NCBI GenBank assembly: GCA_003260075.1
Contig: QLIY01000689.1
Coordinates: 1-64,000, forward strand
Direction: 5' to 3'
Source of the DNA: Phallusia mammillata
Lineage: Eukaryota; Chordata; Ascidiacea; Phlebobranchia; Ascidiidae
DNA length: 64,000 nt
This document shows, one piece after another, positions 28,779-40,869 of this stretch. Under the pieces are notes generated by a model, which searched no databases, was not told where the DNA came from, and saw only the letters and a program-made list of their open reading frames with translations. Within the stretch, counting starts at the first letter, position 1; every line of letters starts with the position of its first letter. Both the position numbers and the translations under genes were made by a program.

Positions 28779-31700
28779 ATGCAGCCCACAGTATACAATC
28801 CGGTGAGTATAGTACAAACACATCTTGCCAACTTTGTGTGAACTTATTTTTTTAACTCTTTTTGTGCTTAAAACACAATCTTGACAAATCAAATAACTTT
28901 TGTATTTTGTAAACAGTGTTAAAAATCTTAATGATTGGAAATATACTGTTCCGAACAGTTTTGGCAAATGTACAAATTATGCCAGGTTATAAATTACATT
29001 CTAAGTCACAATAAACAAAAAATATTGCGATTTTTTTCCAATGATAATCTCGAAAGGCATTAATACGTTGCAGGCTATTCCCTACCAAGCCCCAATTCAG
29101 AACTTCCAGCCTGGTTTGATGATCACTATTCATGGAACCAGCGGTAACGGACCTAGGCAAGTTGCTTTGTTCTTATCTTCGGTTTGTGAAGTGTTTTACT
29201 GGCTGGTTGTTATATTTTTTAAGATTTGAATTTTGTATGGGTTTATTTTGCGTATAGATTTTTTAGATTAGGGATTATTAAAATGAGGTAGCACAATTTT
29301 TCATCAGCCACTCTGCAATGTTTAATGTCCAAGTTTATGCTGATTAAACGAACTTTCGTAAAATGACTGCAAAAGTCCTAGCAATTAATACAAAAGTATG
29401 CTGGCATCATAGTTTTTACCTACCTGTTGTCATTTCGGCACACCGGACAACCAGTTGGTATTTCGATTGAAGTGTTGTTACGCTTATAACCGTTACCAAA
29501 ATCATAAAGCTCGCCTTGGCAAATGGATAAAGACACGGACGCCTTATTCTTTAAGCGCAAGTTATTATCTTTGTTCTTGTTATTTTGACGTTGGTTGTCA
29601 TTGTAATGTATTTACCCTCAAGTCATCAACGACACAACACGCACACCTCGTGCAAAATACTTGTAATGACCTCAAGGGCAAAGCACGCGCTTATAAAGCG
29701 GTCGTTACGCTTAAGCGAACACACGTGGTGATACAAGACACGCATGAATAAACACAAATATATAACACTCCTCCCTACAAACAAATCCTAATTCTCAAAG
29801 CCATATCTGGTCGGCGGTTGTCGAGTTCTCGTGGGATAACGAGCATAAGAATCGTTCGACACACTGGAACGGCTATCAAAAGCATTAAAGTCGTTTGAAA
29901 GGTTGGGACGATTATCAAAAACAAAATCATCAAAACACGGCGAATTACATTTCACATTGCAACGAACATTATTTTCCGACATGTCAATAAACTGATTAGT
30001 GTGACGCTTCCAATTAAATTTGCAGTCTACACAGACAAGATAAGTCAGGGGCCCGAGAACTTTTTCTATAACGCCAATTGCCTAACGTTTACTTCGAGCA
30101 CGATAATCCAAGGTTGCCATGTTTTGATCAACTTTAAATGTTCGTGGTGGCTGCCTGTGGTGCTTGTCGATTTGCTTTTCTATACACTTCTCAACTCTTT
30201 CTTCTCCCGCGGGTTGAACCAGATCTAGCCGTGTTCTCAAATTGCGCTTGAGGAACAGCTTGGCGGGGGACTCCCCTAACAATGCATGAGGAGCATTGCG
30301 ATAGGACAACAAAAATCTTGAAAGTTTGCTTTTTAGGTTTCCAGGATCGTTTGCCATAGATTGTAAACGTCTCGAACTCCTGTGAAATAAATTGAAGACC
30401 GTTGTCTGAAACAATTTTTTCAGGAATACCGTTCCTTGAGAAAACGTTGCGAAGTTCGTCTATGGTTGCAGCCGCCGTGGTGGAACGCATCGGGATTACT
30501 TCTGGCCACTTGGAATAGGCATCCACGATCACCAAAAGCATGTGGTTTTCCACAGGACCTGCAAAATCTAAGTGAATGCGTTGCCAAGGTTTAACACAGG
30601 TTTGCCATGGGTGATATTTTACGATGGCTGGTGCGTTTCTGTTTTGTAAGCACCCCGAACAGTTTTTAGACAATTCCTCGATTTGTTTATCGAGGTTTGG
30701 CCACCAGACATAGTTTCGAGCGATTTGTTTCATCTTTACAACACCCAAGTGTCCGTTATGTAATTCCTGCAATATAGAAGACTTTAAACTTTCTGGAATA
30801 ATCACCCTGGGTCCCCAAACCAAACATCCGTAATATGTAGATAACTCGTTTCTTCGATAATAATACGCCATGATGTCACTTTCCTGCACCCAATTGCCCG
30901 ATGTCACACAAGCAAACACCCGTGACAAAATCTTGTCCGAGCGTGTGTGTTTAGCAATCTCATCAGCCGTTACAGGCAAAAAGTCAATCTGCTTGAAATA
31001 AAAACTGCTCGCAGCATCGCACGAAGTTTCAGTTGAGCCTTGCGGTAATCTAGATAAACCATCAGCATTGCCATGTTGAGTTGTACTGCGGTATTCTATG
31101 GAATAATTATGAGCGGACAAAATTAAAGCATAACGTTGCAAACGCTGTGCCGACATTACAGGAATGCTTCTTTTTGGATGAAAGATAGAAGTAAGAGGCT
31201 CATGGTCTGTCACCAGCGTAAAATGTCGACCAAACAAGTAAATGTGAAACTTTTGTACAGCCCACACAATAGCTAAAGCTTCTTTATCAATTTGCGAATA
31301 GTTTTTCTCGGACTTCGACAGAGATCTCGAAATGTATGCAATAGGTCGTTCACAGCCTTCTGGCATTACATGAGACATAACTGCTCCAATACCGTACGGT
31401 GATGCATCACATGCTAACCTAATTGGCAAATTTACATCATAATGTGTAAGAACCTTATCAGAAGCCATAAGTTTACGAGCTTTGTCAAATGACTGAGCGC
31501 ATTCCAAGGACCAGTTCCATTTATGACCTTTCTCTAAAAGTTCACATAACGGATGTAAAAGGGTTGACAGATTGGGCAAAAATCGATGATAATAATTAAC
31601 TAAGCCAAGAAACGAACGTAGCTGGGACACGTTCTGTGGGATTGGACAACTTGTCACTGCCCTAATTTTATCGTGCGATTTATGCAATCCCTCTTTATCT

Positions 31701-34700
31701 ACCACATGACCACAAAATTCGATTCGATCCTTAAAAAACTCGCACTTGTTCGGATTGACTTTCAAGCCATACTCCGACAGTCGCTTGAGAACATTCCTAA
31801 GATTTTCTGTATGTTCTACATCGGTTGCTCCCGTGATTATCATATCGTCTAATAAACATTGTACCCCTTTCAAACCTTGCAGTACTTGATCCATAGCCTT
31901 TTGCCACAATGCTGGGGCTGAAGCTACCCCAAAAACTAGGCGGTTGTAACGAAAAAGTCCTCTGTGGGTATTAATGGTAAGAAAATGTTTACAATCGTCT
32001 TCCATGGTCATTTGCAAATACGCATTTTTTAAATCCAGTTTTGTAAAACAATTTCCTCCAGCCAACGTGGCAAATATATCAGTTACTTTAGGCAAGGGAT
32101 ATTGCTCTATGTTTAGGACTGGATTTAAGGTTGCTTTAAAATCTCCACACAATCTTACTGATTCATCCTTCTTCAACACTGGTACGATAGGGGTTGCCCA
32201 CTCACTGTAAGGAACGGGTTCCAAAATGCCTTCAGATGTCAGCCTCTCTAATTCAGTTTCAACCTTTTGCTTTATGGCGTATGGAAGTGATCTTGCCTTG
32301 CAGAAAACAGGTTTTGAGTTAGATTTGAGATACAACTTTCCTTTGATTCCTTTTAACGTTCCTAATTTGTCATCAAATACCTCTAGAAACTCAACCAGCG
32401 GGCATTTAGTTACATCAAACTTCAAACAACTAAAACTTTCATGACTTCCAGATTTACAAAAAGCACGCAACCACTCACGACCAAACAACGTCGGACCATT
32501 TATTCCCACAACATAAAGTTTCAAGTGTAAACGAGTAGATCGGTATTCCACTGTAACTGGCAGAAACCCCAGTGGAATGATTCTCTTATTTGAATAAGTT
32601 TTCAAAACAATGCTTGTTGGTTCAAGTGTAGAGCCTTTAAACAAATTTTTGTAATCAGTCTCGGACCTTATAGACAGTGCAGACCCAGTATCTAACTCCA
32701 TTACGACGGGTTTACCATTAATTAATGGTCGAATCACTATATTGTCATTTTCTGTTACACGAATGGAATTTAAACAACATTTTACAGGCACCTGTTGATC
32801 TTCGGAAGTAATGAAGTTAAATTTCTTCTTGCTTCGGTTTCTGCAAGTTTCTGCAATGTGACCTATCCTTCCACACTTGTAACACGTAGCACTTTTGACA
32901 AAGCAGTTGAATTCTTCATGACCCAAGCGACCACATCGACCACACGCTCTTCGTCCTTTTGGATTCTCATTCCTACTAAACTTGTTAACGGCCATGTCAT
33001 TATTTCTCGTGGTATATGATAGCAGTATGGGCAGTATATTCACCCTTTCTTTCAGTTGAGTAGAACCAATGTTCTTTTGGTGATTTTGCTTAATTTTATG
33101 CTATGTTTCTCCACTTTGGTTATAAGTTATACCCGAAAACCCTACGTTACCTTTAAATGGTAAATAGCAGTTATGCCTTTGTGTTTCACCTAGGTTACTT
33201 TTATGACCCTCGCCACAAAAAATCTTGTTTGTGCTGGTGTGTGCTCGCATTTTACAACGTTTTAACGATATACATACGTATTTTCCGCCTTGAGGCGAAC
33301 GCGCTTGGACAAACAGCAGTGTTTATCAACCGGTGGACCATGTCAATTGGTAGCAACTTTGCAAACAAACCACGGTGCTGAGTAAAACCTGCAAAAAACT
33401 CTTTTAATTTTATTCTTATTGATTTTGTTTTTAACAAACTGGACGATTGGTCTCAAGCCAAATGTTTACGAATAGTGGAATGAAACAGTAGGTAAAAACA
33501 TTTTTTAAGCCATATAAAAAACAGACGACGTATACGGATTTGATTCCACGTCCTATGCAAGAATATAAACTTTATTTCAATTTTTTCCAGGTTTGGAGTT
33601 TCATTTCATATGGGACCAGGCGAGAAAGCAGACATCGCATTTCACTTTGCATTCCGTTTCGGGCAGCATGTGACCATTAAGAATAGTCGAATCAGAGGAG
33701 CGTGGCAAACGGAGGAGCGAGGTGGCAACGGTCCGTTCCCGTTACAGCGCAATCAAGGTTTTACGCTGATGTTTTTGCTACAGCATGACAGATTTAAGGT
33801 AAGTTTGTGTCCTTGTCTTCACACGATTTTGTTTTTTACACGATTTGGTAATTAAAAAACGTTCAAAAATTGGTCATAAATTAATTGTGAAATAAAATCG
33901 TTTTCGTTGTACTTTACTCAAATTAAGTGTTTCCAATTTGACTTTTTTCTAGTTCTTTTCTGCTTCTGATTTTCGTTGTTATAACGACGAAACGTTTTTA
34001 TTCGATTTTTAAAGCTTGTCATTATAAATTATAGCAATTACGTTTTTTGATAACTCGAAAATGTGAATGTATTGCTTATTTATGCACGTTAAGCGATTTT
34101 TAAACCTTAACCACTTTTTTTAAAATTGCCATCGTTAAAAGTTGTTTGTTTATAAACTTCTATGATACCTACAAGGTCCACACAACATACTAGATTTAGG
34201 TAGTTTGGCAACTAAATTACGACGACCATTTTCGTTCAGATTGCCGTGAACGCAAAACACTACGCTGAGTTTTACCACCGTGTGCCTTACAATCAAATCA
34301 AAAACATGAGAGTCTGGGGCAAGGTGCAAGTTGCTCAAATACAGTATGGATTTGAGTCTGTAAGTCATGTTTAAAAAAATTGGCAACCTTGCTTACCAAA
34401 CGCCCGTATTTGCTACAAACTGTTTTATTGTTAATGAATAATTTGTTAAACTACATTTCTTGCATAACATGCTCATCTTCACATCTTGGGAAGCCAGGCA
34501 AAGCATTTTTATATCTTGACACGTTGGCTCAGAGTTAAAGCGGGCACCAACCCGAAAGTAACCCCAGCCCGAAGCCGAATCGTTTTTAAGAAGCTCGTTT
34601 AAAGCCCGAAAGTATGATGGCATGAACATTAAGTTTCAGGGCTGTTAAACATTAGCTCATCCAGCAACTAGCTACTTGGCTATAGGCCGGGTTGCCATAC

Positions 34701-37267
34701 CGTCCTTATTTCTACAATTTATCCTTATTTTAAGTGTTTAAAAAAAGTGTTAAAAATATTGTCCTTATTTGTAGGAATGTCCTTGTTTTTGACTTGAGCC
34801 CTTATTTTGTCTTATTTTTAACAATTACAAGTCGTCAAATCCTTGTATCCAGTAGAAGTAAGCCTAGACCTGAGCTGTTGTGAGATGCACAAAGTATTTT
34901 TTACTTGCAAGGAGTTGCTGGCAAAAACGATGCCATGTGATGTGTCATGGCTCGTATAAATGTAAAGTTTGTTCAAAAACATTTGTTTCGTTTTATATAA
35001 AAATTACATTTTTCAGTTATCCTTATTTTGGGATCCATGTCGATGGCATCCCTAGCTATGGGTAAATGTTATTAAAAAAATTACTGACACAGAATGTACA
35101 GTTAGGCCCAAATTAAGTTTGTTAAAAAATGTGAAGTTAGGCCCAAATTAAGTTTGTTAAAAAAACAAACCCAAATCCGATCTGAAAAGCCTGGTCCGAC
35201 TAACAACTCTGCCGTGGCTGGAAGTTAAAACCTTTGGAGTTTTTAAAAAAATAACGAAAACTGAACTCCTATTCTAAAATCTATAGATCAGAATTAACCA
35301 ACGTGATATAAACGTAAAACATATGCTTATTTTTTACAGTTTCATGGTTTATTGCGGGGGGGGGGCCTAGCTATGGGTAAATGTTATTAAAAAAATTACT
35401 GACACAGAATGTACAGTTAGGCCCAAATTAAGTTTGTTAAAAAATGTGAAGTTAGGCCCAAATTAAGTTTGTTAAAAAAACAAACCCAAATCCGATCTGA
35501 AAAGCCTGGTCCGACTAACAACTCTGCCGTGGCTGGAAGTTAAAACCTTTGGAGTTTTTCAAAAAATAACGAAAACTAAACTCCTATTCTAAAATCTATA
35601 GATCAGAATTAACCAACGTGACATAAACGTAAAACATATGCTTATTTTTTACAGTTTCATGGTTTATTGCCACCACTTTCACTTTACACAATGTTTGTTT
35701 TTCTGTTTAGGTCGTACCTACGGCTCCTCCACCTGCTGTTCCTAGTAATCACCATGTAAACCCGGTAAACACGTGTTTCGACAAGACTGATTAAGTGGCC
35801 ATACTATGATCAATACGCTATGTGTATTCCAATACCAAATCATGTTATTTCTTGTACCAAAACGGCATTTTCCGCAACACCACAAAAATAAATATTACTT
35901 GCCATATCTTGGAAAGTTGCCCAAGAGCGGTTTATTTAATTTTTTCTAGTTTCTTATCTTTTGTCTAAGGTTGCTTAAGAAAATGCATTTATGTGCAAAA
36001 CTACATGTGGAGAACATACCAAATTTTTTTTAGCTTTAGGGAAAAACGATCACACAAATTGCACTTTTATTTATAAAGTAAAAAGTATTCCTGTTTTTAG
36101 CCGATTGGGGTCCCGATTACATTTCCCTTTCCTAACATCAGAGATCACACTGTGGCTATATCTGGAACTCCATTACTTACTAGTAGCAGGAGGTAAGAAG
36201 TAGTGAACAACAACGCATTGGAGAAATGCTTTAGTAAATCCTTTTCAAACCGATTAGGTCATACATTTAGAAAACGACACGTCAGTAACTCGCTTTGACA
36301 ACCAATTTTGTTTTACAGATTTATCATCAATCTCGAAAATGCGACAGGTGACATTTACTTCCACATGTCGTCAAGATTTCCCGAAGTCGCAGTGGTCAGA
36401 AACAGTCTTTTTTCCAACGCTTGGGGAAAAGAGGAGCGACAGTTGACAAGAGCTTTCCCGTTCGTTGCCAACCAACCTTTCCACGTATGTTGTTTATTGC
36501 GTTTTTTGTATGATAAGTATTTATTACAAAAGTCATGTAGATTGTAGAGAAAGGTTGAGGTCTTCGAACCTCACCGAAAAACAATATACTTCTTGACAAA
36601 GAATGGCAACCTCGCTGAATGAAAAGGGCAATCATATCATAGTAAGCCAGGTCTATTGAAGGCGTCACACAGAATCAGCCGGTCACCAAGCATTTACCAT
36701 GTGGCAAGGCGTAGGCTAGAAAAATCTAGTTTATCGGGACTGGCGCTAGCAGCCGAGCTACACCGGCTCAGTGGTGAACCCGTCGAAAGTCGAGACAAAA
36801 GCAAAGTTACCTAGCTCGTATGTTGTATATGTCAGCTTCGTAGCAGGAGATCGCCAAATCGATCAACAATCAGTTAAGGTATGAATCCATAATTGGGATC
36901 ACGCCTGAAGCATCGATTTCTATACGAGTATGCGGCGATCCCTTGTCTGCATCGATGTTTCAGGGCTGATCTCAGTTATGGATTTATATCCTAGTTAATT
37001 ACTTTATCAATGTGTATACGCATTTCGACAAATTGCAATTTCTAGCTCCTAAAAAACGTTTCGGGTCTATAATTGGTCACGTTTTCAATTTCATTAAAAA
37101 ACTGTTTTGTATTTCAGATTGAGATATCTGTGAATTTGCAACATTTCCGGGTGACCGTAAACAGCGTGCATTTATTCGACTACGTCCATCGTCGTAAACC
37201 TCTCATTCAAATGAACTGCATAAAAACAAGTGGCGACGTCAGAATTGCTTCCATCGACTTCCGCTAG
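28779..37267 (+). CDS. Two-domain galectin (array gene 1', duplicate of gene 1)
   Basis: The exons are 28779-28802, 29074-29156, 33591-33798, 34240-34359, 35711-35764, 36101-36192, 36319-36484 and 37118-37267, phases agreeing, giving 298 aa with no stop. The domain order is as in gene 1. The N-CRD core is again HFAFR (His54, Ala56, Arg58) with 'IKNS' and 'AWQTEER'; the C-CRD has HMSSR (His209, Ser211, Arg213). It differs from gene 1 at 13 of 69 residues in exon 3 but at only about 4 in all the other exons. Intron 2 starts with GC at 29157 and carries an antisense Ty3/gypsy remnant replacing about 2.3 kb of the intron present in gene 1. Intron 4 has a ~300-bp duplication around the only G block. 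Confidence 0.9.
29607..29767 (-). repeat. 3' LTR of the Ty3/gypsy element
   Basis: 161 bp with TG/CA ends on the minus strand, next to a polypurine tract. A TATA-like 'tttataagcg' lies within. The second LTR is absent from the window. Confidence 0.75.
29788..33016 (-). pseudogene. Gag-Pol polyprotein remnant, Ty3/gypsy
   Basis: In order it holds two CCHC knuckles (CGRCGRLGHEEFNC and CYKCGRIGHIAETC), an aspartic protease DTGSA, and a reverse transcriptase with 'LDLKNAYLQM' and 'CLLDD', where the first position of YxDD is Leu. RNase H follows with 'ACDASPYGIGAV' and 'TDHEPL'. The integrase has an HHCC-type finger (HNGHLGV...C..C), 'HLDFAGP' and 'SDNGLQF'. The reading frame breaks near 30400: part of the integrase core after 'SDNGLQF' is deleted and the frame shifts. 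A further in-frame stop occurs near 30082. The C-terminal piece, ending in an Arg/Pro-rich 'YPTRTRQPPTRYGFEN', lies at 29788-29982. The copy is dead. It resembles the animal 'K02A2.6-like' group of Ty3 elements. Confidence 0.9.
35049..35670. repeat. ~300-bp duplication around the only G block
   Basis: 35049-35355 recurs at 35366-35670, almost identical, with ten G at 35356-35365. The layout is the same as the C-block duplications but with the opposite base, as if this piece had been reverse-complemented after gap filling. Confidence 0.85.
36872..36998. repeat. Hairpin element in galectin gene 1' intron 7
   Basis: Arms 'cagttaaggtatgaatccat' (36871-36890) and 'atggatttatatcctagtt' (36979-36997) are imperfect inverted repeats, and inner matches around 'gcatcgat' extend the stem. 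Intron 7 of gene 1 has no equivalent sequence. Confidence 0.6.
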
Positions 37268-39473
37268 ATGGCATACTAGTGTGACTGCTTCCATGTGCCC
37301 TGGTCTTGGATGAAAATAATGTTTGCGTGTTTTGATATCTGATGTTTTGGACTTTTGATAAATTGACATGTACTGCGCTCTAACAGCATAACTGACTGGA
37401 AACCTGGACATATATGTGTAGTCTGGTGAAACGCTCGTCCAAACTGCAAGGAAACTTGTAAATAAATGATTTGTCAAAGTGCAGTCAAGCAGTGTCAATA
37501 GTCTCTGTTTGCCTTTGTAAAGTTTTTCCCATGTGTGGTAAAATAGGCACTAAGAAAAAAAGAGAATCCAATAACAGACGGAACTAGCGTTCAGAGGGAA
37601 GGTGGCGACCAAGCAAAACCCAATTTTGCCAGTCACTATGTTTGGAACAAGTGTAAAACGAACGCCATAGGATGCTAAGTAATTCAAATGCAAAATATAA
37701 ACCAGGGTCGGCCTGATCATACTGCATCGATACCTACAACCGATGCTATGTGCAGTCTCGGTACTCTACCGGTAGTTTGACTCTGTCAGTCGTTGGCTCA
37801 AAAACGATTATGCGTGCTTGGTCTGTTTTTGTCCAATCTTTTGCAAAAAGTAGCTTTTTAAAGACTTTTGACTCGGTCGCCGAAGTATCACAATCTATTT
37901 CGTTTGTTGTTCGTCTCTGAAAACATGCGACAAAACAATTTGTCATAACAATAAATTTAACAATGGTTGGGTTTGTTTGTTGTTTAATTCGTTATGGTGA
38001 TGGGATAAAAGGGACGTTTAAAAACAGCAGTAAAAATGATTCAGTTAGGAAATATAGCCTATACTCGGACATGTTATTGGGCCTTAAATGAAATGGTCAC
38101 TTAACACTGCTTTGGAATGGTAAATGTACAACAACATCCAATAGTGACTACAAGCAACATACCTTGCAATCTTGACCAATGAATTGAAATAAAAAAATAA
38201 TTTAACATTTTTGATTACAGCTTTGTTTGGGTGTCCTGTTACAACATGGACCAGCGCGAGCGAGAAACTGAACATACTTTTAAATGTGAATAATGCTTTT
38301 TTACATGTAGTCACTAAAGTATCAGGTATCGTAGCCAGTTGTTAAACTAAACCTAATGCCCACAGCCCCATAACATGTTGTTTTGAACTTTGTCAATTTT
38401 TGTCCATTGTGAATGTCTGTTTAAAGAACGGTTGTCAATCAACCTTTCGGGGTCATTCGGGCTTCTTAGAAACAATTATTGCTTCGGGATTCGGGCTTGA
38501 ATTATATATATATGTTAGGGGTATAAAAAGCATCAAGTGCCGGAAGTAACAATTGTCCAATAAAACCTTCGTGTTCTGATTTAATTAAATCGGAACAGAA
38601 ATAACATTTTTATTCTAATTTTGCTGAATCGCAATCAAACTGTCATTCCGTTCTGTTTTATCTATATCGGAATGGAAAAGTCCTTCCCGGTTCTGATAAT
38701 TAAATCGAAATGAAAATGTTATTCCTGTTTTGATTTAGCTAAACCGGCTTAAAAATTATTTTTACAAACGGAGTCTTATACAAACCACTCTTACTTCCTG
38801 TACAATGCGAATTTCATTCAAATTTGTCAACGTATAAATCTGAGCGTATATAATTTAGATTAGTGGTTCTCAAACTTTTTAATTATATTTTGCCATTGTC
38901 TTTTTAATTATATTTTGCCACTTTTCCTTTGCCATTGTCTCAAGACTCGTGGTCTATAAAGATGAATAAGTGCCCCCTCTTGCCCTAAGTGACGGCGCTT
39001 ATGGCTATTTGATGGTGAGAGGATTATTTAGGGCTGTACAGCAACTGATTCGATGATTGCATGCAGAAATTGTTCTCGGGCCGCACAAAAGCAACCGGCG
39101 GGCCACATGCCAGGGTTTGGACCACCCTGGTATAAAACATATCTCATAAAAAGCCTTGTCAGGCGCACGCACGCGGGAACATTTCTGAAGCATTCGTGCG
39201 GATCGTATTTCACCGTTCATGCTACACTCACAAGTATTTATTGGTTCGACAGGTGTATTGAAGACATTATACCAGGACAAGCCGGTTCCGTAAGCATGGT
39301 ATTTAATTTTACTCACACTGGCACCGAAAACGACATAGCGAAGCAGATCTAAATGTCGCAGGAAGGCCAGCGTACTTTTTTTTAAATGTTTGAATGAATC
39401 TGTTTTAATTTTTTTTTATTTAGATCTACGTGTAGGCGACCAAGAGATTTATTTACACTATCAGTAAGGCATC
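37268..39473. other. Downstream region of galectin gene 1' and promoter of gene 2
   Basis: It is a second copy of 24912-27465 but without C blocks, so it serves as the clean reference for that stretch. It contains the short palindromic repeats (38574-38756) and the hAT-like MITE (38863-39126). 'tttatttagatctacgtg' near 39415 resembles a 5'-UTR intron acceptor. No gene was recognised. Confidence 0.6.
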
Positions 39474-40819
39474 ATGCAGCCAACAGTATGCAACCCGGTA
39501 AGTACAGGAAAAAAATCTAACTATAGCAATTCGTATTATAAAAAAGCGTTTGGGAAAAAAAGTATTGGTCTTGATGGATTGCTTAGCTTGACAATTATGC
39601 ATGTGGAAAATATTTCGATATCTTTTTTACGCTTCAGGACACCTGCTTAATAACTTCAGACTTTCTGCAATCTGGAATTGTATAAACAGTGTAAAAACTC
39701 AAGTAATACGAAATGTACTATTCCAAACAGTTATGGCAGACATACAAATAATGTGAGGGTTTAGATCAGGGGTGGGAAACCTTTTACCTGCCCAAAATGT
39801 TGTGAAATTCATGCGAGCTGCAGTACTATAGGTTGGTTTACCACCCCTGGTTTAGTTCCTAAACTTAACATATAAAACTACATATTATTGCTGCTTTTCG
39901 TTTCCTGTAATTTCAAAAAATATATATGTTGCAGGATATTCCCTACCAAGGCCCAATTGAGAACCTCAAGCCTGGTGTGATGATTATTATTAAAGGAACC
40001 AGTGGCAACGGACCTAAGCAAGTTTTTTTATTAGTTTGATAGTTCGTTGCTATATTTTTGACAATTCATTTTAAAAACGGTTTAGTTCTCGCTTCGGCTA
40101 GTAAAGTTTTTAAGTTCCGAAGCCGCAACGTTTATTGTTTAGGGTTCCTGCTGATAAAACGTATTTTCACAAAACAACAGATTACAAAATTACTGCAAAC
40201 GCTATTTTTTTGTTTGTCTTATCACACTGGGTAAACCTGAGGAACAGAGTTGTAATTCGGGGCGTGTTCGGGCTTACGTTTCTATAAAAAACGGGCCCGA
40301 TTTACACTCTGTGTCAGTATTTTTTTGTTAAATTTAACTAGCTAGGTTGCTTGTGTCAAAATTTAATGTGTGATATTTTTGCGTTGGTAAACGTACATTT
40401 TAAGAATAAGCCCACACGGGTGCTTTGAATGTCCGGTATGGCTGTCTTTGTAAATGTCGAAAACCAAAAATGTCTTGTCACGGCTGTAAGTTTACCATAT
40501 GCATTAAATGAAAACCTCTTTCAGAGTTACCATTCTATGACATGGTGGGGCTGAATCCCCTCAGAAACTTTATTACATCCTGCTCCGACGGTTCTGGTAT
40601 TTGGTAATTAAATAACATGCAACATTGAGTTTGTATGGGGGAAAGGAAACATCGGTGGCTTACGGAGACCGGCTGACTGTTATGTGCTTTAAACGGATAT
40701 TAAGTACTTCCTGTTTGCGGCACTGACAATTAATTAAATCTTTTTGTCGAATCCTTAGTTTGGGGAAGGACATTAGTTTTGATCACTGATTTTGAAAATA
40801 ACGGACTGAATGATTTTTT

Positions 40820-40869
<50 letters not shown>

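Larger units (their letters stand above)
29607..33016 (-). mobile_element. 5'-truncated Ty3/gypsy LTR retrotransposon
   Basis: It lies antisense in intron 2 of galectin gene 1'. Intron homology with gene 1 stops at 29602 and resumes near 33017. The 3' LTR (29607-29767) starts TGTTATATA on the minus strand, ends AATACA, and is preceded by a purine tract (29768-29778). The pol order (protease, RT, RNase H, integrase) is the Ty3/gypsy one. No 5' LTR exists: the element stops within gag, just upstream of two CCHC zinc knuckles, and about 2.3 kb of host intron is also missing. That suggests one deletion removed the 5' LTR, gag and flanking intron. Confidence 0.9.
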
